Positions 19,638 to 28,758 are shown, counted from the stretch's first letter. The stretch: 64,000 nt of DNA from Clostridium sp. UBA1056 (GCA_002316385.1 DCDL01000015.1:14924-78923), one strand, 5' to 3'. The notes: generated by a model from the letters alone, not told the origin. Numbers and translations are program-made.

Positions 19638-20114
19638 GGTATTACCTCCCTACTACAATGATAATATACCCCATTGTGAGTATTTTAAACATAATCTCTA
19701 AATACACAATCATATTTAGTATTAATAAAATATTAATTTTATATACTTACATCTATATATTTGTTAATTATTAAATTTTTCTTTTAATAGGTTTACTATA
19801 TGTTATACTAGGGTTATAATATAATTTTTAATTGAAACTTACTCTAAAAGGTTATAAAAAATAAGTAATAAGATATAATTTACATAGTAAATAAATAATT
19901 TATTCGACGGTTAATGACCTAATAATTCTATATCACTTTATGAGTTTATTTTTAAAATATTGGATATTTACTTTTCTTAAAGTGAGAAATAAGGATGACT
20001 ACTCCCTAGATAACTCTATTTATTGGCATTATTAATATATTATAACCTTAGTTTTCAACGAAAAATTAATGTGGTACTACTTACATTACGATAACATGGA
20101 AAGGTTGAGATTCT
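19638..20114. other. 477-bp non-coding region between divergent genes
   Basis: It contains the promoters expected for the M23 gene (left) and dnaD (right), but I cannot pick convincing -35/-10 pairs. No ORF, tRNA, riboswitch core or strong hairpin was recognised. The stretch 19906-20030 has somewhat more mixed base composition than the surrounding A/T DNA. Confidence 0.5.
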
Positions 20115-21110
20115 ATGAGTACTTTTATGTTTAAAACCAAAAATTTAGATTATACTCCTGTAAGTAATGTGTTTATAGATAACTTCATGGCAAAGGCTAG
20201 AGGTGAGTATATAAAAGTTTATTTACTTGGTCTTAAATATTGTGTTAGTGGAGAAATAGGTGTAAATTCAACTCTTATAGCTTCTGCTCTCTCTTTATTA
20301 GAAACTGACGTAATAAATGCTTGGAATTATTGGAATGATGAAGGTGTTATACGATTAGTTCCTATAGATAATATGGGTAATTATAATATAGAGTTCTTAG
20401 AGTTAACTAAGGCTCCAGATAGCAGAAAATCCGTAAACTTATTAAAAGAACTAGATAATTCTATGGTTAAGGATATGCTACAAGATATAGAAAGATTGTT
20501 GGCACGTCCACTTTCTCCAAAGGAAATGACTACTTATCTTGGATGGCAAAAAGACTTTAACTTTTCTCCTGAACTCATACTTTTACTTATAGAATACTGT
20601 GTGTCTAAAGGAAAGTCTGATTACAGGTATATTGAAAAAATAGCTATATCTTGGAATGATATCAATATAACTAATATAGATGAAGCTCAAGACTATATAA
20701 AAAAACATGAGGATAAATGGATTAATATAAGAAAAATCTTAACCTATTTAGGCTTAAAAAATGGCGATATCATGAAACCTCAAGAAGATATCTTAAATAA
20801 ATGGTTAAATACCTATAACTTCTCTTTGGAAATTATATATAAAGCTTGCGACATATGTTTTGAAAGACTTAATAGGGCTGACTTTAAATATATTGATGGT
20901 ATTCTAAATAGCTGGTTTAAAGATAATATTAAAACTCTTCAAGACATCGAGATAAAAGATAAGAAGAAGATTAACTTTAAACCTATTATCAGTGAAGTTT
21001 CTAATAACAGTGCAAAAAAAGGAAAAAGTAAATTTCATAGTTATGACCAAAGAAGCTATGACTTTGAGGATTTAGAAAGAAAACTTTTAGGATGGGATAA
21101 TAATGACTAA
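20115..21110 (+). CDS. dnaD: DnaD domain replication initiation protein
   Basis: A 331-residue protein. The N-terminal ~110 residues are a winged-helix-like DnaD/DnaB N domain (YLLGLKYCVSGE...VINAWNYWNDEGVI). Two DnaD C-domain repeats follow, each with a YxxxI-W motif: YRYIEKIAISW (~175) and FKYIDGILNSWF (~280). In Firmicutes such proteins bridge DnaA/origin DNA and the helicase loader. It overlaps the next gene by 8 bp and both run opposite to most neighbours. The equivalence to B. subtilis DnaD versus DnaB (initiator) is not certain; the duplicated C-domain resembles the latter. Confidence 0.85.
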   Translation: MSTFMFKTKNLDYTPVSNVFIDNFMAKARGEYIKVYLLGLKYCVSGEIGVNSTLIASALSLLETDVINAWNYWNDEGVIRLVPIDNMGNYNIEFLELTKAPDSRKSVNLLKELDNSMVKDMLQDIERLLARPLSPKEMTTYLGWQKDFNFSPELILLLIEYCVSKGKSDYRYIEKIAISWNDINITNIDEAQDYIKKHEDKWINIRKILTYLGLKNGDIMKPQEDILNKWLNTYNFSLEIIYKACDICFERLNRADFKYIDGILNSWFKDNIKTLQDIEIKDKKKINFKPIISEVSNNSAKKGKSKFHSYDQRSYDFEDLERKLLGWDNND

Positions 21111-22092
21111 TAACTATCACTTGGAAATTATGAAGCTTTATGATGAAATAAAAGAAAAACAAAAGAATGCTCTAGGGTCAAGAAAAGCTGAAGTAAAAAA
21201 ACGTGTTCCTGAAATAGATGAGATTGAAAATCGCATTGGAAAACTATGTATTAAAGTTTCCTTAGCAGCTTTTCAAGATTCTAATAATAGGGACCATCAT
21301 TTAAAAGAATTAAAAGAAGATATAACTAATCTAAGAGTTAAAAAGTCTGAACTCTTAGTATCTAACGGTTATCCTTTAGATTATCTAGATATTCATTATA
21401 ACTGTAATAAATGTAAGGATACTGGATTTATAGGATTGAAAAAATGCAGTTGCTATAAACAAAAACTTAATAGTATCTATTATAGAAATAGTGATTTATT
21501 TATAGTTTCTGATGATCATAATTTTGCCAATTTTAATATGGACTTTTTCATTGATAAAAAAAATGGACGTGAAAAATTTAGTCCTAAAGAAAATATGAAG
21601 AATATAGTAAATCAGTGCCTTAGATATATGGAAAATTTTGATTCCACTTCCGAAAATCTTCTTTTCTATGGTAATCCAGGCACAGGAAAAACATTTTTAT
21701 CTCATTGTATAGCAAAAGAATTAATAGACAATGGATACTTTATAGTATATAGGACTTCTGAAGAATTAATTAAAAACTTAAAGGACATAAGATTTAATAG
21801 TAACGTAACTCTAGAAGATCACTTAATTAATTGCGACTTACTTATAATAGATGACTTGGGTACAGAAGTCTCATCTGAGTTCGCTATATCTGAGTTATTT
21901 AATCTTCTAAACACTAAGCTATTAAGAAACAAGAAAATGTTGATTTCTAGTAACTTTTCTTTAGATGAATTATTATCTATCTATTCAGAAAGAATTACAT
22001 CTAGACTTTTTGGTAATTTTACTTTATTTAAGTTTTATGGTGACGATATAAGACTTCAAAAAAGCTTAAATAGTAAAACATCATCTAAATAA
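21103..22092 (+). CDS. DnaC/DnaI-like helicase loader ATPase
   Basis: A 329-residue AAA+ protein that probably loads the replicative helicase DnaB (gene at 30446-31777). The N-terminal ~95 residues are a charged helical region, followed by a Cys cluster CNKC-(n)-CSC (~100-118) that may bind zinc as in DnaI. The ATPase core has Walker A GNPGTGKTFLS (~190), Walker B LLIIDDLGTE (~245), sensor-1 ISSNF and an arginine-finger region SERITSRLFG. It overlaps dnaD by 8 bp, so the two are co-translated, and a terminator follows. Confidence 0.9.
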   Translation: MTNNYHLEIMKLYDEIKEKQKNALGSRKAEVKKRVPEIDEIENRIGKLCIKVSLAAFQDSNNRDHHLKELKEDITNLRVKKSELLVSNGYPLDYLDIHYNCNKCKDTGFIGLKKCSCYKQKLNSIYYRNSDLFIVSDDHNFANFNMDFFIDKKNGREKFSPKENMKNIVNQCLRYMENFDSTSENLLFYGNPGTGKTFLSHCIAKELIDNGYFIVYRTSEELIKNLKDIRFNSNVTLEDHLINCDLLIIDDLGTEVSSEFAISELFNLLNTKLLRNKKMLISSNFSLDELLSIYSERITSRLFGNFTLFKFYGDDIRLQKSLNSKTSSK

Positions 22093-22103
22093 ATTCATAA
22101 AGA

Positions 22104-22146
22104 AACATCCTAACTTATATATACATTAAGTTAGGATGTTTTTTGT
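22104..22146 (+). terminator. Terminator of dnaD-dnaC
   Basis: A 14-bp perfect stem AACATCCTAACTTA / TAAGTTAGGATGTT with a 9-base loop is followed by TTTTTTG. Confidence 0.92.
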
Positions 22147-22149
22147 TTA

Positions 22150-22201
22150 AGGCATCTTCAAAAAATAGATAAGTCAGAATGCTCGTATATTTTCAGATGT
22201 C
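22150..22201. repeat. Imperfect inverted element at the end of the Y-polymerase gene
   Basis: Arms AGGCATCT...AAAAAATA and TATTTTCAGATGTCT (imperfect pairing) flank a non-palindromic core containing GAATGCTCG. It covers the Y-polymerase stop codon. It differs from the ordinary A/T hairpins nearby and looks like a discrete element; only one copy is in this window. Confidence 0.4.
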
Positions 22202-23466
22202 TAAAAGGAATCATAAAGACCTCCCATCATTAAATAGTCTTCGTCCTTTTCTTTTTCCAAAATATTTCTATCATTTGAGTCTATAAAAGTTGACCTTATT
22301 ATAGATGAATCTCCATACTTATCTCTTATTTTATCTATAGTATTATCTAATACTCTTTGTTTATCTATTTTTTCATCATCAAATAAAGATTTTTGATATA
22401 TAGTATTATCACTTAATTTAGTTACTCTAACTCCTAATAATCTTATAGGTTCCCTACGCCACATTTCATTAAAAATTACCTTTACTAACTTAAAAATTTC
22501 CTCAGTAGAATCTGTTGGTACTAATAGCTTTTTTTGATGCGAATAGTTTGTAAATACATTAGACTTTATTGATACAACTACAATTCCACATAAAGATTTA
22601 TTTGCTCTAAGCCGCTTAGCTACACTTTCTGTAAGTGACAATAATACCTTTAAAGCTTCTTCTATGTTTAAAATATCTTTACTTGTAGTAGTTGAGTTCC
22701 CTATTCCTTTTACATCTACATAGTTATCACAATTTATAGGGGAACTATCTATTCCGTTGGCATATCCATAAATTACATTTGCATAGCTTTTAAATATATT
22801 TCTCAGAATGTTCAGATTATAATTTGCTAAATCTCCAATAGTGAATATATTTAGATCTGTAAGTTTTTTTTCAGCAGCCTTTCCAACCATGAATAAATCA
22901 CCAACCTTAAGTGGCCACATCTTTGTTTTTACTTGTTCTTTAAATAATGTATGAATAGAATTCTTTTTTGAAAAATCACTAGCCATTTTAGCTAGTAATT
23001 TATTATTTCCTATTCCTATATTCACAGTAAACCCTAAATCTTTTTCTATTTTATTTTTAATCTCCTTAGCCTTATCCATGTAATCATACTTAAAATGACT
23101 TGCATCCATGAATACTTCATCTATTGAGTATCTTTCAATGAAAGCAGAATACGGCTTTAATAGTTCAAACATATCATTACTAAATTTTCTATATAATCTA
23201 TGCTCTGGTGGGTAAACTTTTAATTGAGGACATTTCTTTAAGGCCGCTACAATAGGCTCTCCAGTTATTATATTGAATTTTTTAGCTGGAATTGATTTTG
23301 CTAAAACTACACCTCGCCTATCTTCTATACTTCCCCCTATTATGGAAGGAATTTTTCTTATATCTATTAAACTTTCTCCGCATCTCAATAAATTTATAGC
23401 TGTCCATGATAGAAATGCAGAATTAACATCTATATGAAATATTACTCTTTCTGCCTCTTTCTCCAC
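22201..23466 (-). CDS. dinB: Y-family translesion DNA polymerase
   Basis: A 421-residue DNA polymerase IV/V-like enzyme. The palm motifs are visible: VIFHIDVNSAFLSW (first catalytic Asp), then ERYSIDEVFMD (SIDE motif, Asp-Glu) at ~105. The helix-hairpin-helix and little-finger domains follow. Several clostridial Y-polymerases of this length exist, so dinB is a family-level symbol. The start is uncertain: AGGA directly abuts a GTG at 23475, while the in-frame GTG at 23466 has 10-base spacing and is preferred. A SOS-like box lies ~40 bp upstream. Confidence 0.88.
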   Translation of the reverse strand: MEKEAERVIFHIDVNSAFLSWTAINLLRCGESLIDIRKIPSIIGGSIEDRRGVVLAKSIPAKKFNIITGEPIVAALKKCPQLKVYPPEHRLYRKFSNDMFELLKPYSAFIERYSIDEVFMDASHFKYDYMDKAKEIKNKIEKDLGFTVNIGIGNNKLLAKMASDFSKKNSIHTLFKEQVKTKMWPLKVGDLFMVGKAAEKKLTDLNIFTIGDLANYNLNILRNIFKSYANVIYGYANGIDSSPINCDNYVDVKGIGNSTTTSKDILNIEEALKVLLSLTESVAKRLRANKSLCGIVVVSIKSNVFTNYSHQKKLLVPTDSTEEIFKLVKVIFNEMWRREPIRLLGVRVTKLSDNTIYQKSLFDDEKIDKQRVLDNTIDKIRDKYGDSSIIRSTFIDSNDRNILEKEKDEDYLMMGGLYDSF

Positions 23467-23507
23467 AAATATCACATCCTAAAAATTAATTTACGCTTTT
23501 ATTTTAA

Positions 23508-23521
23508 CGAACAAATATTCG
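23508..23521. promoter_or_regulatory. LexA (SOS) box-like site upstream of the Y-polymerase
   Basis: CGAACAAATATTCG agrees at 13 of 14 positions with the B. subtilis LexA/DinR consensus CGAACRNRYGTTYG. Around it is an exact inverted repeat AACGAA-N6-TTCGTT (23506-23523). It sits where a promoter operator would be. Confidence 0.6.
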
Positions 23522-23651
23522 TTTGTAAAGATATAATTATAGCACTTATAGTTTATTTCTAATAAATATATTTTAGAGCTAACTTGAATAAATTTATAAT
23601 TTATCATGATAAAAGTAGAATATATAATTCATTTTTATTAGCAATTCAAAA

Positions 23652-23686
23652 AAATAAAAAAAGATTCTGAATTAATTCAGAATCTT
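23652..23686 (-). terminator. Terminator of the tRNA operon
   Basis: A 26-bp perfect palindrome (half-site AAGATTCTGAATT, 23661-23686) is followed on the minus strand by a T-rich run. It begins right at the 3' CCA end of tRNA-Thr. Confidence 0.9.
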
Positions 23687-23760
23687 GGAGCTGGCAATAG
23701 GAATCGAACCTACAACCTGCTGATTACAAATCAGCTGCTCTACCGTTGAGCCATGCCAGC
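23686..23760 (-). tRNA. tRNA-Thr (anticodon TGT)
   Basis: Full cloverleaf: acceptor GCTGGCA / TGCCAGC, anticodon stem GCTGA / TCAGC with loop TTTGTAA (anticodon TGT), T-loop GGTTCGATTCC, and encoded CCA at 23686-23688. It is the fourth and last of the leftward tRNA operon. Confidence 0.96.
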
Positions 23761-23765
23761 ATAAA

Positions 23766-23842
23766 TGGCGACCCAGAAGGGACTCGAACCCTCGACCTCC
23801 GGCGTGACAGGCCGGCACTCTAACCAACTGAGCCACTGGGCC
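23766..23842 (-). tRNA. tRNA-Asp (anticodon GTC)
   Basis: Acceptor GGCCCAG pairs with CTGGGTC (one G-T). The anticodon stem CCGGC / GCCGG carries loop CTGTCAC (anticodon GTC). CCA is encoded. Third in the operon. Confidence 0.96.
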
Positions 23843-23855
23843 ACATTAAATTATG

Positions 23856-23931
23856 TGGTGGTCGCAACAGGGATCGAACCTGTGACCCCCTGCTTGTAAG
23901 GCAGGTGCTCTCCCAGCTGAGCTATGCGACC
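23856..23931 (-). tRNA. tRNA-Val (anticodon TAC)
   Basis: Acceptor GGTCGCA / TGCGACC, anticodon stem CTGC / GCAG with loop CTTACAA (anticodon TAC), CCA encoded. Second in the operon. Confidence 0.96.
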
Positions 23932-23936
23932 TAGTA

Positions 23937-24011
23937 TGGTGACTCCTAGGGGAATCGAACCCCTGTTACCACCGTGAAAGGGTGGTGTCTTGACCGCTTG
24001 ACCAAGGAGCC
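23937..24011 (-). tRNA. tRNA-Glu (anticodon TTC)
   Basis: Acceptor GGCTCCT / AGGAGTC (one G-T), anticodon stem CCACC / GGTGG with loop CTTTCAC (anticodon TTC), CCA encoded. First in the operon, about 45 nt behind the promoter. Confidence 0.96.
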
Positions 24012-24055
24012 ATATGTCATTTTACTTTTGTTTGCCGGGCCATCCGACATTTATT

Positions 24056-24084
24056 ATAATACAAAAATTTTAAACCTTTGTCAA
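24056..24084 (-). promoter_or_regulatory. Promoter of the Glu-Val-Asp-Thr tRNA operon
   Basis: On the minus strand: -35 TTGACA (24079-24084), 17-bp spacer, -10 TATTAT (24056-24061). Confidence 0.82.
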
Positions 24085-24279
24085 CAAAATTTCAAAAATA
24101 TTTTTTTTTATTTTTTTCTGCAAATTTTTATATGTAAAATATATTGTTTATTTCTATATTATAATTTAATCATAACCTTATATTTATAGTTTCAATATAT
24201 AGTATAATTTTATATACTATAGTTAATATATTAATTAGTATGTTAAAAAATATATTTAAAGACTTGAGGTGATTTTATT

Positions 24280-25530
24280 TTGTATCATGACTTAATTATT
24301 GTTGGTGCTGGATCCTGTGGTATAGTCTCTGCAATTAAAGCAAGTGATTTAGGCATAGATGTAGCAATAATAGATGGTAGTGATAGAATAGGTAGAAAAC
24401 TATTAACTACTGGTAACGGACGTTGTAACTTAACTAACGAGAATTTAACATTATCGAGATTTCATAGTGATAATGACAATTTCTTTAAAGATATTATTAA
24501 TACTTATGATTTAGAATACACTCTTAATTTTTTTAAGTCTATAGGGATATATACATGTACATTAGAATCTGGGAAAATATACCCTTTATCTCTACAGGCT
24601 TCTTCCGTAATAGATATACTTAGAATGAATTTATCTGAGAGAAATATACCCACTTATATGGATGAAAAAGTTCTTAATATTACTAAAACAAAAAAAGGAC
24701 TCTTTGAAGTCATTACTTCTTCTAATACATACACCTGTAAAAAAATTCTCTTATGTACTGGAGGAAAAAGTTATGTTAAAACTGGCTCTGATGGCTCTGG
24801 TTATAAATTAGCTAAAAATCTTGAACATGGTATAGTAAAATGTACTCCTGGTATAGTTCAGCTAAGGTTAAATTATGATAGACTTAAAGCTATTTCTGGA
24901 GTTAAATTTGAAAGTCACTGTAATATAGAGGTAGATGGTGAAGTTAAAAGGCAAGAGTTCGGTGAAATTTTATTCACCGATTATGGTATATCAGGACCTC
25001 CAATTCTGCAACTTAGTAGAATTGCATCTAAAGGAGTTTTAAATAAATCATTAGTTTATATAAATGTAAATTTACTAAATTCAGATTATGACCATATACT
25101 AGATTTCTTTGAAACACACTTTGCAGTATTTTCATATAGAAGTATCTCAGATAATCTAATAGGCATTATAAATAAAAAGCTTATTCCTATTATCTTAAAA
25201 GAATGCGGAATCACTGATATTCATATACCTACATATTCCGTAGAATATGAATATAGATATAGACTTTATAAACTTTTATGCGATTGGAAGTTTGAAGTTA
25301 CTGATACTAACTCTTTTGAAAATGCTCAGGTTACTGTAGGGGGAATAGATACTAGGGAAGTAAATCCTATAACTTTGGAATCTAAATTAACTTCTGGCTT
25401 ATACTTTGGTGGTGAAATACTGGACATCGATGGTGATTGTGGTGGGTTTAATCTACAATGGTGCTGGAGCTCGTCTAGCGCCGCTGTAAAGGGTATTTAT
25501 GACTCTCTAAGGGGTAATGTTCCCAAATAA
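24280..25530 (+). CDS. HI0933/YhiN-family FAD-dependent oxidoreductase
   Basis: A 416-residue flavoprotein of the HI0933-like (aminoacetone oxidase-like) family. It has the N-terminal Rossmann motif IVGAGSCGIVSAI, RKLLTTGNGRCNLTN at ~47-61 (the family hallmark), CTGGKSYVKTGSDGSGY at ~160 and the C-terminal GLYFGGEILDIDGDCGGFNLQWCWSS. It starts with TTG at 24280, with GAGGTG eight bases upstream. The physiological substrate is unknown. It is transcribed alone, against the majority direction, and ends at a bidirectional terminator shared with purA. Confidence 0.88.
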   Translation: MYHDLIIVGAGSCGIVSAIKASDLGIDVAIIDGSDRIGRKLLTTGNGRCNLTNENLTLSRFHSDNDNFFKDIINTYDLEYTLNFFKSIGIYTCTLESGKIYPLSLQASSVIDILRMNLSERNIPTYMDEKVLNITKTKKGLFEVITSSNTYTCKKILLCTGGKSYVKTGSDGSGYKLAKNLEHGIVKCTPGIVQLRLNYDRLKAISGVKFESHCNIEVDGEVKRQEFGEILFTDYGISGPPILQLSRIASKGVLNKSLVYINVNLLNSDYDHILDFFETHFAVFSYRSISDNLIGIINKKLIPIILKECGITDIHIPTYSVEYEYRYRLYKLLCDWKFEVTDTNSFENAQVTVGGIDTREVNPITLESKLTSGLYFGGEILDIDGDCGGFNLQWCWSSSSAAVKGIYDSLRGNVPK

Positions 25531-25576
25531 AATTGGCATAACTATATGTCCTTTAAAGTTATAATTAATAGAGAAC

Positions 25577-25616
25577 AAAACTGATAAGAAATAAATTTAT
25601 TTCTTATCAGTTTTTA
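25577..25616. terminator. Bidirectional terminator between the flavoprotein and purA
   Basis: A 38-bp perfect palindrome (half-site AAAACTGATAAGAAATAAA, 25577-25614), with A-run before and T-run after, serves convergent genes. Confidence 0.92.
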
Positions 25617-25647
25617 AACTTTATATCATATAAAATTAGCTATATAC

Positions 25648-26934
25648 CTATAGTTCTGCTATCCTCATAGTTTGGTCTCTCTTTGGTCCTACTGATATTA
25701 TGGATATCTTAACACCAGTAAATTCTTCTATTCTCTTTAAGTATATCTTTGCATTTTGAGGAAGCTCTTCATATGCTCTAGAATCCTTTATGCTCTCATC
25801 CCATCCATCGAACTCCTCATACACAGGTTCACATTTTGCTAAATCTTCAAGGCTAGCTGGGAAGTAATCTATCACCTTTCCATCTAACTTATATCCTACA
25901 CAAACTTTTATTTTATCAAGGCCTGCAAGTGTATCAATTTTTGTTATACCAAAACTAGTTAAACCAGAAACCCTAGCAGCACTTTTTAATATAACAAGAT
26001 CAAGCCATCCACATCTTCTACTTCTTCCAGTAGTAACTCCATACTCAAACCCTTTTTCTCTTATCCAATCTCCAACTTCATTCTCTTGTTCTGTTGGGAA
26101 AGGCCCTTTTCCAACTCTAGTTGTATATCCTTTTACAATTCCTACAGCACTATCTATCATAGTTGGTCCTATACCAACACCTGTGCATATACCACCAGCT
26201 ACTGTATTAGAAGATGTTACATAAGGATATGAACCAAAGTCTATATCAAGAAGTGTTCCTTGTGCTCCCTCAAATAATACGTTTTTATTAGCTTTTATAC
26301 TATCAAATACTCTAACTGAAGCGTCATCTACATATGATTTTATTCTCTCACCATAAGCATTATATTTAACATAAATCTCTTCTAAATCTAGAGCTTCTCC
26401 ACCATAAAGTTTAACTATTTGATCATTCTTTTCTGGTAGGTATTCTTCTAATTTAGCTCTTAAAACCTCTGGCTTAATAAGATCACAAACTCTTATTCCA
26501 CATCTTTCAACTTTATCAGTATAACATGGACCTATACCTTTTTTAGTAGTTCCTATGTCATTCTTTCCTCGTGATTCTTCTTTAAGAGCATCCAATATCT
26601 TATGATAAGGCATTATGACCTGAGCTCTATCACTTATAATTAATCTCTTAGGAGTTATATTTTCTCCTAATCCTTTTAAATAATCCATTTCTTTAAATAA
26701 AGCCTCTGGATCTACAACAACTCCGTTACCTATTACATTAAGTTTATCTTCATAAAGTATTCCTGATGGAATTAAGTGTAGTTTATATTCCTTCTCTCCT
26801 ACTACTACAGTATGACCTGCATTATTTCCTCCCTGGAATCTAACAACTACATCTGCACTTTCTGCAAGATAGTCAGTCATTTTACCTTTTCCTTCATCTC
26901 CCCATTGAGCTCCTAATACTACAAATGATGACAT
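25648..26934 (-). CDS. purA: Adenylosuccinate synthetase
   Basis: It makes adenylosuccinate from IMP, aspartate and GTP, the first committed step to AMP. The 428 residues match the family. The P-loop-like QWGDEGKGK is at the N-terminus, followed by NNAGHTVV, the IMP-site [21 protein letters not shown] and the guanine-site SVGPKRDQT. The ATG at 26934 has GAGG seven bases upstream and is preferred to the GTG at 26946. It follows the COG2509-type flavoprotein gene by 46 bp and is probably co-transcribed with it. Confidence 0.97.
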   Translation of the reverse strand: MSSFVVLGAQWGDEGKGKMTDYLAESADVVVRFQGGNNAGHTVVVGEKEYKLHLIPSGILYEDKLNVIGNGVVVDPEALFKEMDYLKGLGENITPKRLIISDRAQVIMPYHKILDALKEESRGKNDIGTTKKGIGPCYTDKVERCGIRVCDLIKPEVLRAKLEEYLPEKNDQIVKLYGGEALDLEEIYVKYNAYGERIKSYVDDASVRVFDSIKANKNVLFEGAQGTLLDIDFGSYPYVTSSNTVAGGICTGVGIGPTMIDSAVGIVKGYTTRVGKGPFPTEQENEVGDWIREKGFEYGVTTGRSRRCGWLDLVILKSAARVSGLTSFGITKIDTLAGLDKIKVCVGYKLDGKVIDYFPASLEDLAKCEPVYEEFDGWDESIKDSRAYEELPQNAKIYLKRIEEFTGVKISIISVGPKRDQTMRIAEL

Positions 26935-26980
26935 ACTTTTCCTCACTTTCTTTTACTTTATTAGTAAAACTTATTATAAA

Positions 26981-28369
26981 TTAAAATAGCTCACTGTACT
27001 TATCATTTAATATTCTAGCAACATAAACTCCGCTAGCAGATGCTTGCGATAGTGAATGTGTAACTCCAGAGCCATCTCCTAATACGTAAAGGCTTTTAAC
27101 TTTTGTTTCTAAATTATTATCCACTTCTATATTTGAATTGTAGAATTTAACTTCTACACCATATAACAATGTATCTTCATTAGCCGCTCCCGGCGCTATA
27201 TTATCTAAAGCATATATCATCTCTATTATGGCATCTAATTGACGCTTAGGTATAACTAGGCTTAAATCTCCTGGTGTAGCTTTTAATGTTGGAATAGTAA
27301 AACTCTTATTCATTCTATGATCATTTGTTCTTCTACCTTGTACTAAATCACCAAATCTTTGAACTAATACTCCACCACCTAACATATTGCTAAGCCTTGC
27401 TATGGATTCACCATATTCATTACTATTCTTAAATGGTTCTGTAAAATTATTAGTAACTAATAATGCAAAGTTTGTATTTTCTGTATGAAGTTCTGGATTA
27501 GAATAACTATGACCATTTACTGTAACTATCCCATTGGTATTTTCACTAACTACCTCACCATGTGGGTTCATACAAAATGTTCTAACTAAATCTCCATATT
27601 TCTTAGTTCTGTATACAACTTTACTTTCATATACTTTTTCTGTTATATGTTCAAATACAGCTGCAGGTAGTTCCACTCTAACCCCTATATCAACTCTGTT
27701 ACTTCTACTCTCTATTCCAAGCTTAGTACAAACCTTAGCTATCCATTTAGACCCTGATCTTCCTGTTGCAACTATTATATCCTTACATCTAAACTCTTCG
27801 TCATTAGTTTTTACAATAAATTCTTCACCTTGTTTTCCTATATCTATAACTTCTGTATTAAATTTCATTTCTATATTATCTTTTATTTTATTATATATAT
27901 TACCTAGTATTTTCACATTTCTATCAGTACCAAGATGTCTAACTTTAGCATCTAAAAGATGTAGGTCATGTTTAAGTGCCTCAGTTTTTAACGTGCTATC
28001 AGCAGTTGAATAAAGCTTTGCATCACTTCCACCATGATCGCATAATACCTTATCTACATAATACATAAGATCTAGAGCTTGTTGTCTACCTACATACTTA
28101 TATAAATCTCCACCAAAGTTATTAGTTATATTATACTTACCATCTGAAAGACTTCCAGCACCACCGTAGCCATTCATGATATCACAAGATTTACAATGGA
28201 CACAAGACTTTACCTTTATCCCATCTATAGGACATTTTCTTTTTTCTAGCCTATTCCCTTTTTCTATCATTAGTACCTTAGCCTTTGAACCTAATACAGT
28301 TAACTCATAAGCGGCGAAAACCCCACTAGCTCCTGCACCAACAATTATAATATCATAATTTTTATACAT
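26981..28369 (-). CDS. NAD(P)/FAD-dependent dehydrogenase (COG2509-like)
   Basis: A 462-residue predicted flavin-dependent dehydrogenase. It has the Rossmann motif IIIVGAGASGVFAAYEL at the N-terminus, a Cys-rich segment KCPIDG...CVHCKSC (~48-66) followed by GYGGAGSLSDGKY, a second FAD motif VATGRSG (~207), and C-terminal LGDGSGVTHSLSQASASG. The Cys cluster suggests a redox or metal role. The ATG at 28369 is preceded by GGGGTGA and chosen over GTG 28378. It lies upstream of purA in the same direction. The substrate is not known. Confidence 0.82.
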   Translation of the reverse strand: MYKNYDIIIVGAGASGVFAAYELTVLGSKAKVLMIEKGNRLEKRKCPIDGIKVKSCVHCKSCDIMNGYGGAGSLSDGKYNITNNFGGDLYKYVGRQQALDLMYYVDKVLCDHGGSDAKLYSTADSTLKTEALKHDLHLLDAKVRHLGTDRNVKILGNIYNKIKDNIEMKFNTEVIDIGKQGEEFIVKTNDEEFRCKDIIVATGRSGSKWIAKVCTKLGIESRSNRVDIGVRVELPAAVFEHITEKVYESKVVYRTKKYGDLVRTFCMNPHGEVVSENTNGIVTVNGHSYSNPELHTENTNFALLVTNNFTEPFKNSNEYGESIARLSNMLGGGVLVQRFGDLVQGRRTNDHRMNKSFTIPTLKATPGDLSLVIPKRQLDAIIEMIYALDNIAPGAANEDTLLYGVEVKFYNSNIEVDNNLETKVKSLYVLGDGSGVTHSLSQASASGVYVARILNDKYSELF

Positions 28370-28378
28370 GTTAATCAC

Positions 28379-28702
28379 CCCATAAATATCTTAACAAAGA
28401 GGAATAGTATTTTCAACAAAAATACGAATGTTTTTTTGATGTTTCGAAAAATCCTTCGTCAAATTATTTCTTTAACAGTTTATTTTTCCCAACATTTATT
28501 TATCTTATTCTTCTTTAGAATATTTAACTTCATTTATCATAATAAATATAAATTAAACTTTATATTTATTATGATAAATGGCTTTATAACGTATTTTAAA
28601 TGAGTTTATCTTTCTAATTAATAACTTCTTATTATTAAATACTTTTATGCCCAATATATTTATCTTTAATAAATTTACTATAATATAAAATACAAGTATA
28701 AA
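28379..28702. other. Non-coding region between yhaM and the flavoprotein-purA operon
   Basis: About 320 bp of A/T-rich DNA without an ORF. It contains a 50-bp inverted repeat (28531-28580) and a segment with CGAA/TTCG half-sites (28425-28446). A TTGACG on the minus strand near 28460 could be a -35, but I see no matching -10. Confidence 0.5.
28531..28580. repeat. 50-bp inverted repeat with 22-bp perfect arms
   Basis: The left arm starts CATTTATCATAATAAATA and the right arm ends with its exact complement; the centre is TTAAAC. No T-run follows on either strand. It is too far upstream of the flavoprotein start (~160 bp) for a classic operator. Confidence 0.7.
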
Positions 28703-28741
28703 AAGTGTAATATATCCCTCTAGAATATATTACACTTTTAT
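28703..28741 (-). terminator. Terminator after the yhaM gene
   Basis: A 15-bp stem (AAAAGTGTAATATAT with its complement) and 9-base loop, with A-rich sequence on the left giving a minus-strand U-rich tail. Confidence 0.8.
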
Positions 28742-28758
28742 ATTTATATTATTCGTAA

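Noticed and set aside
19638..20114. Riboswitch or T-box upstream of dnaD
   Set aside because: No conserved T-box (AGGGTGGNACCGCG) or other known riboswitch core could be recognised.
27534..28013. 159-codon plus-strand open frame inside the flavoprotein gene
   Set aside because: Antisense to a well supported gene; hydrophobic Leu/Ser-rich translation typical of a shadow frame.
28425..28446. Possible PurR boxes upstream of the flavoprotein-purA operon (CGAA and TTCG half-sites)
   Set aside because: Only 9-10 of 13 positions fit the B. subtilis PurBox and the distance between half-sites (14 bp) is too short for the known arrangement.
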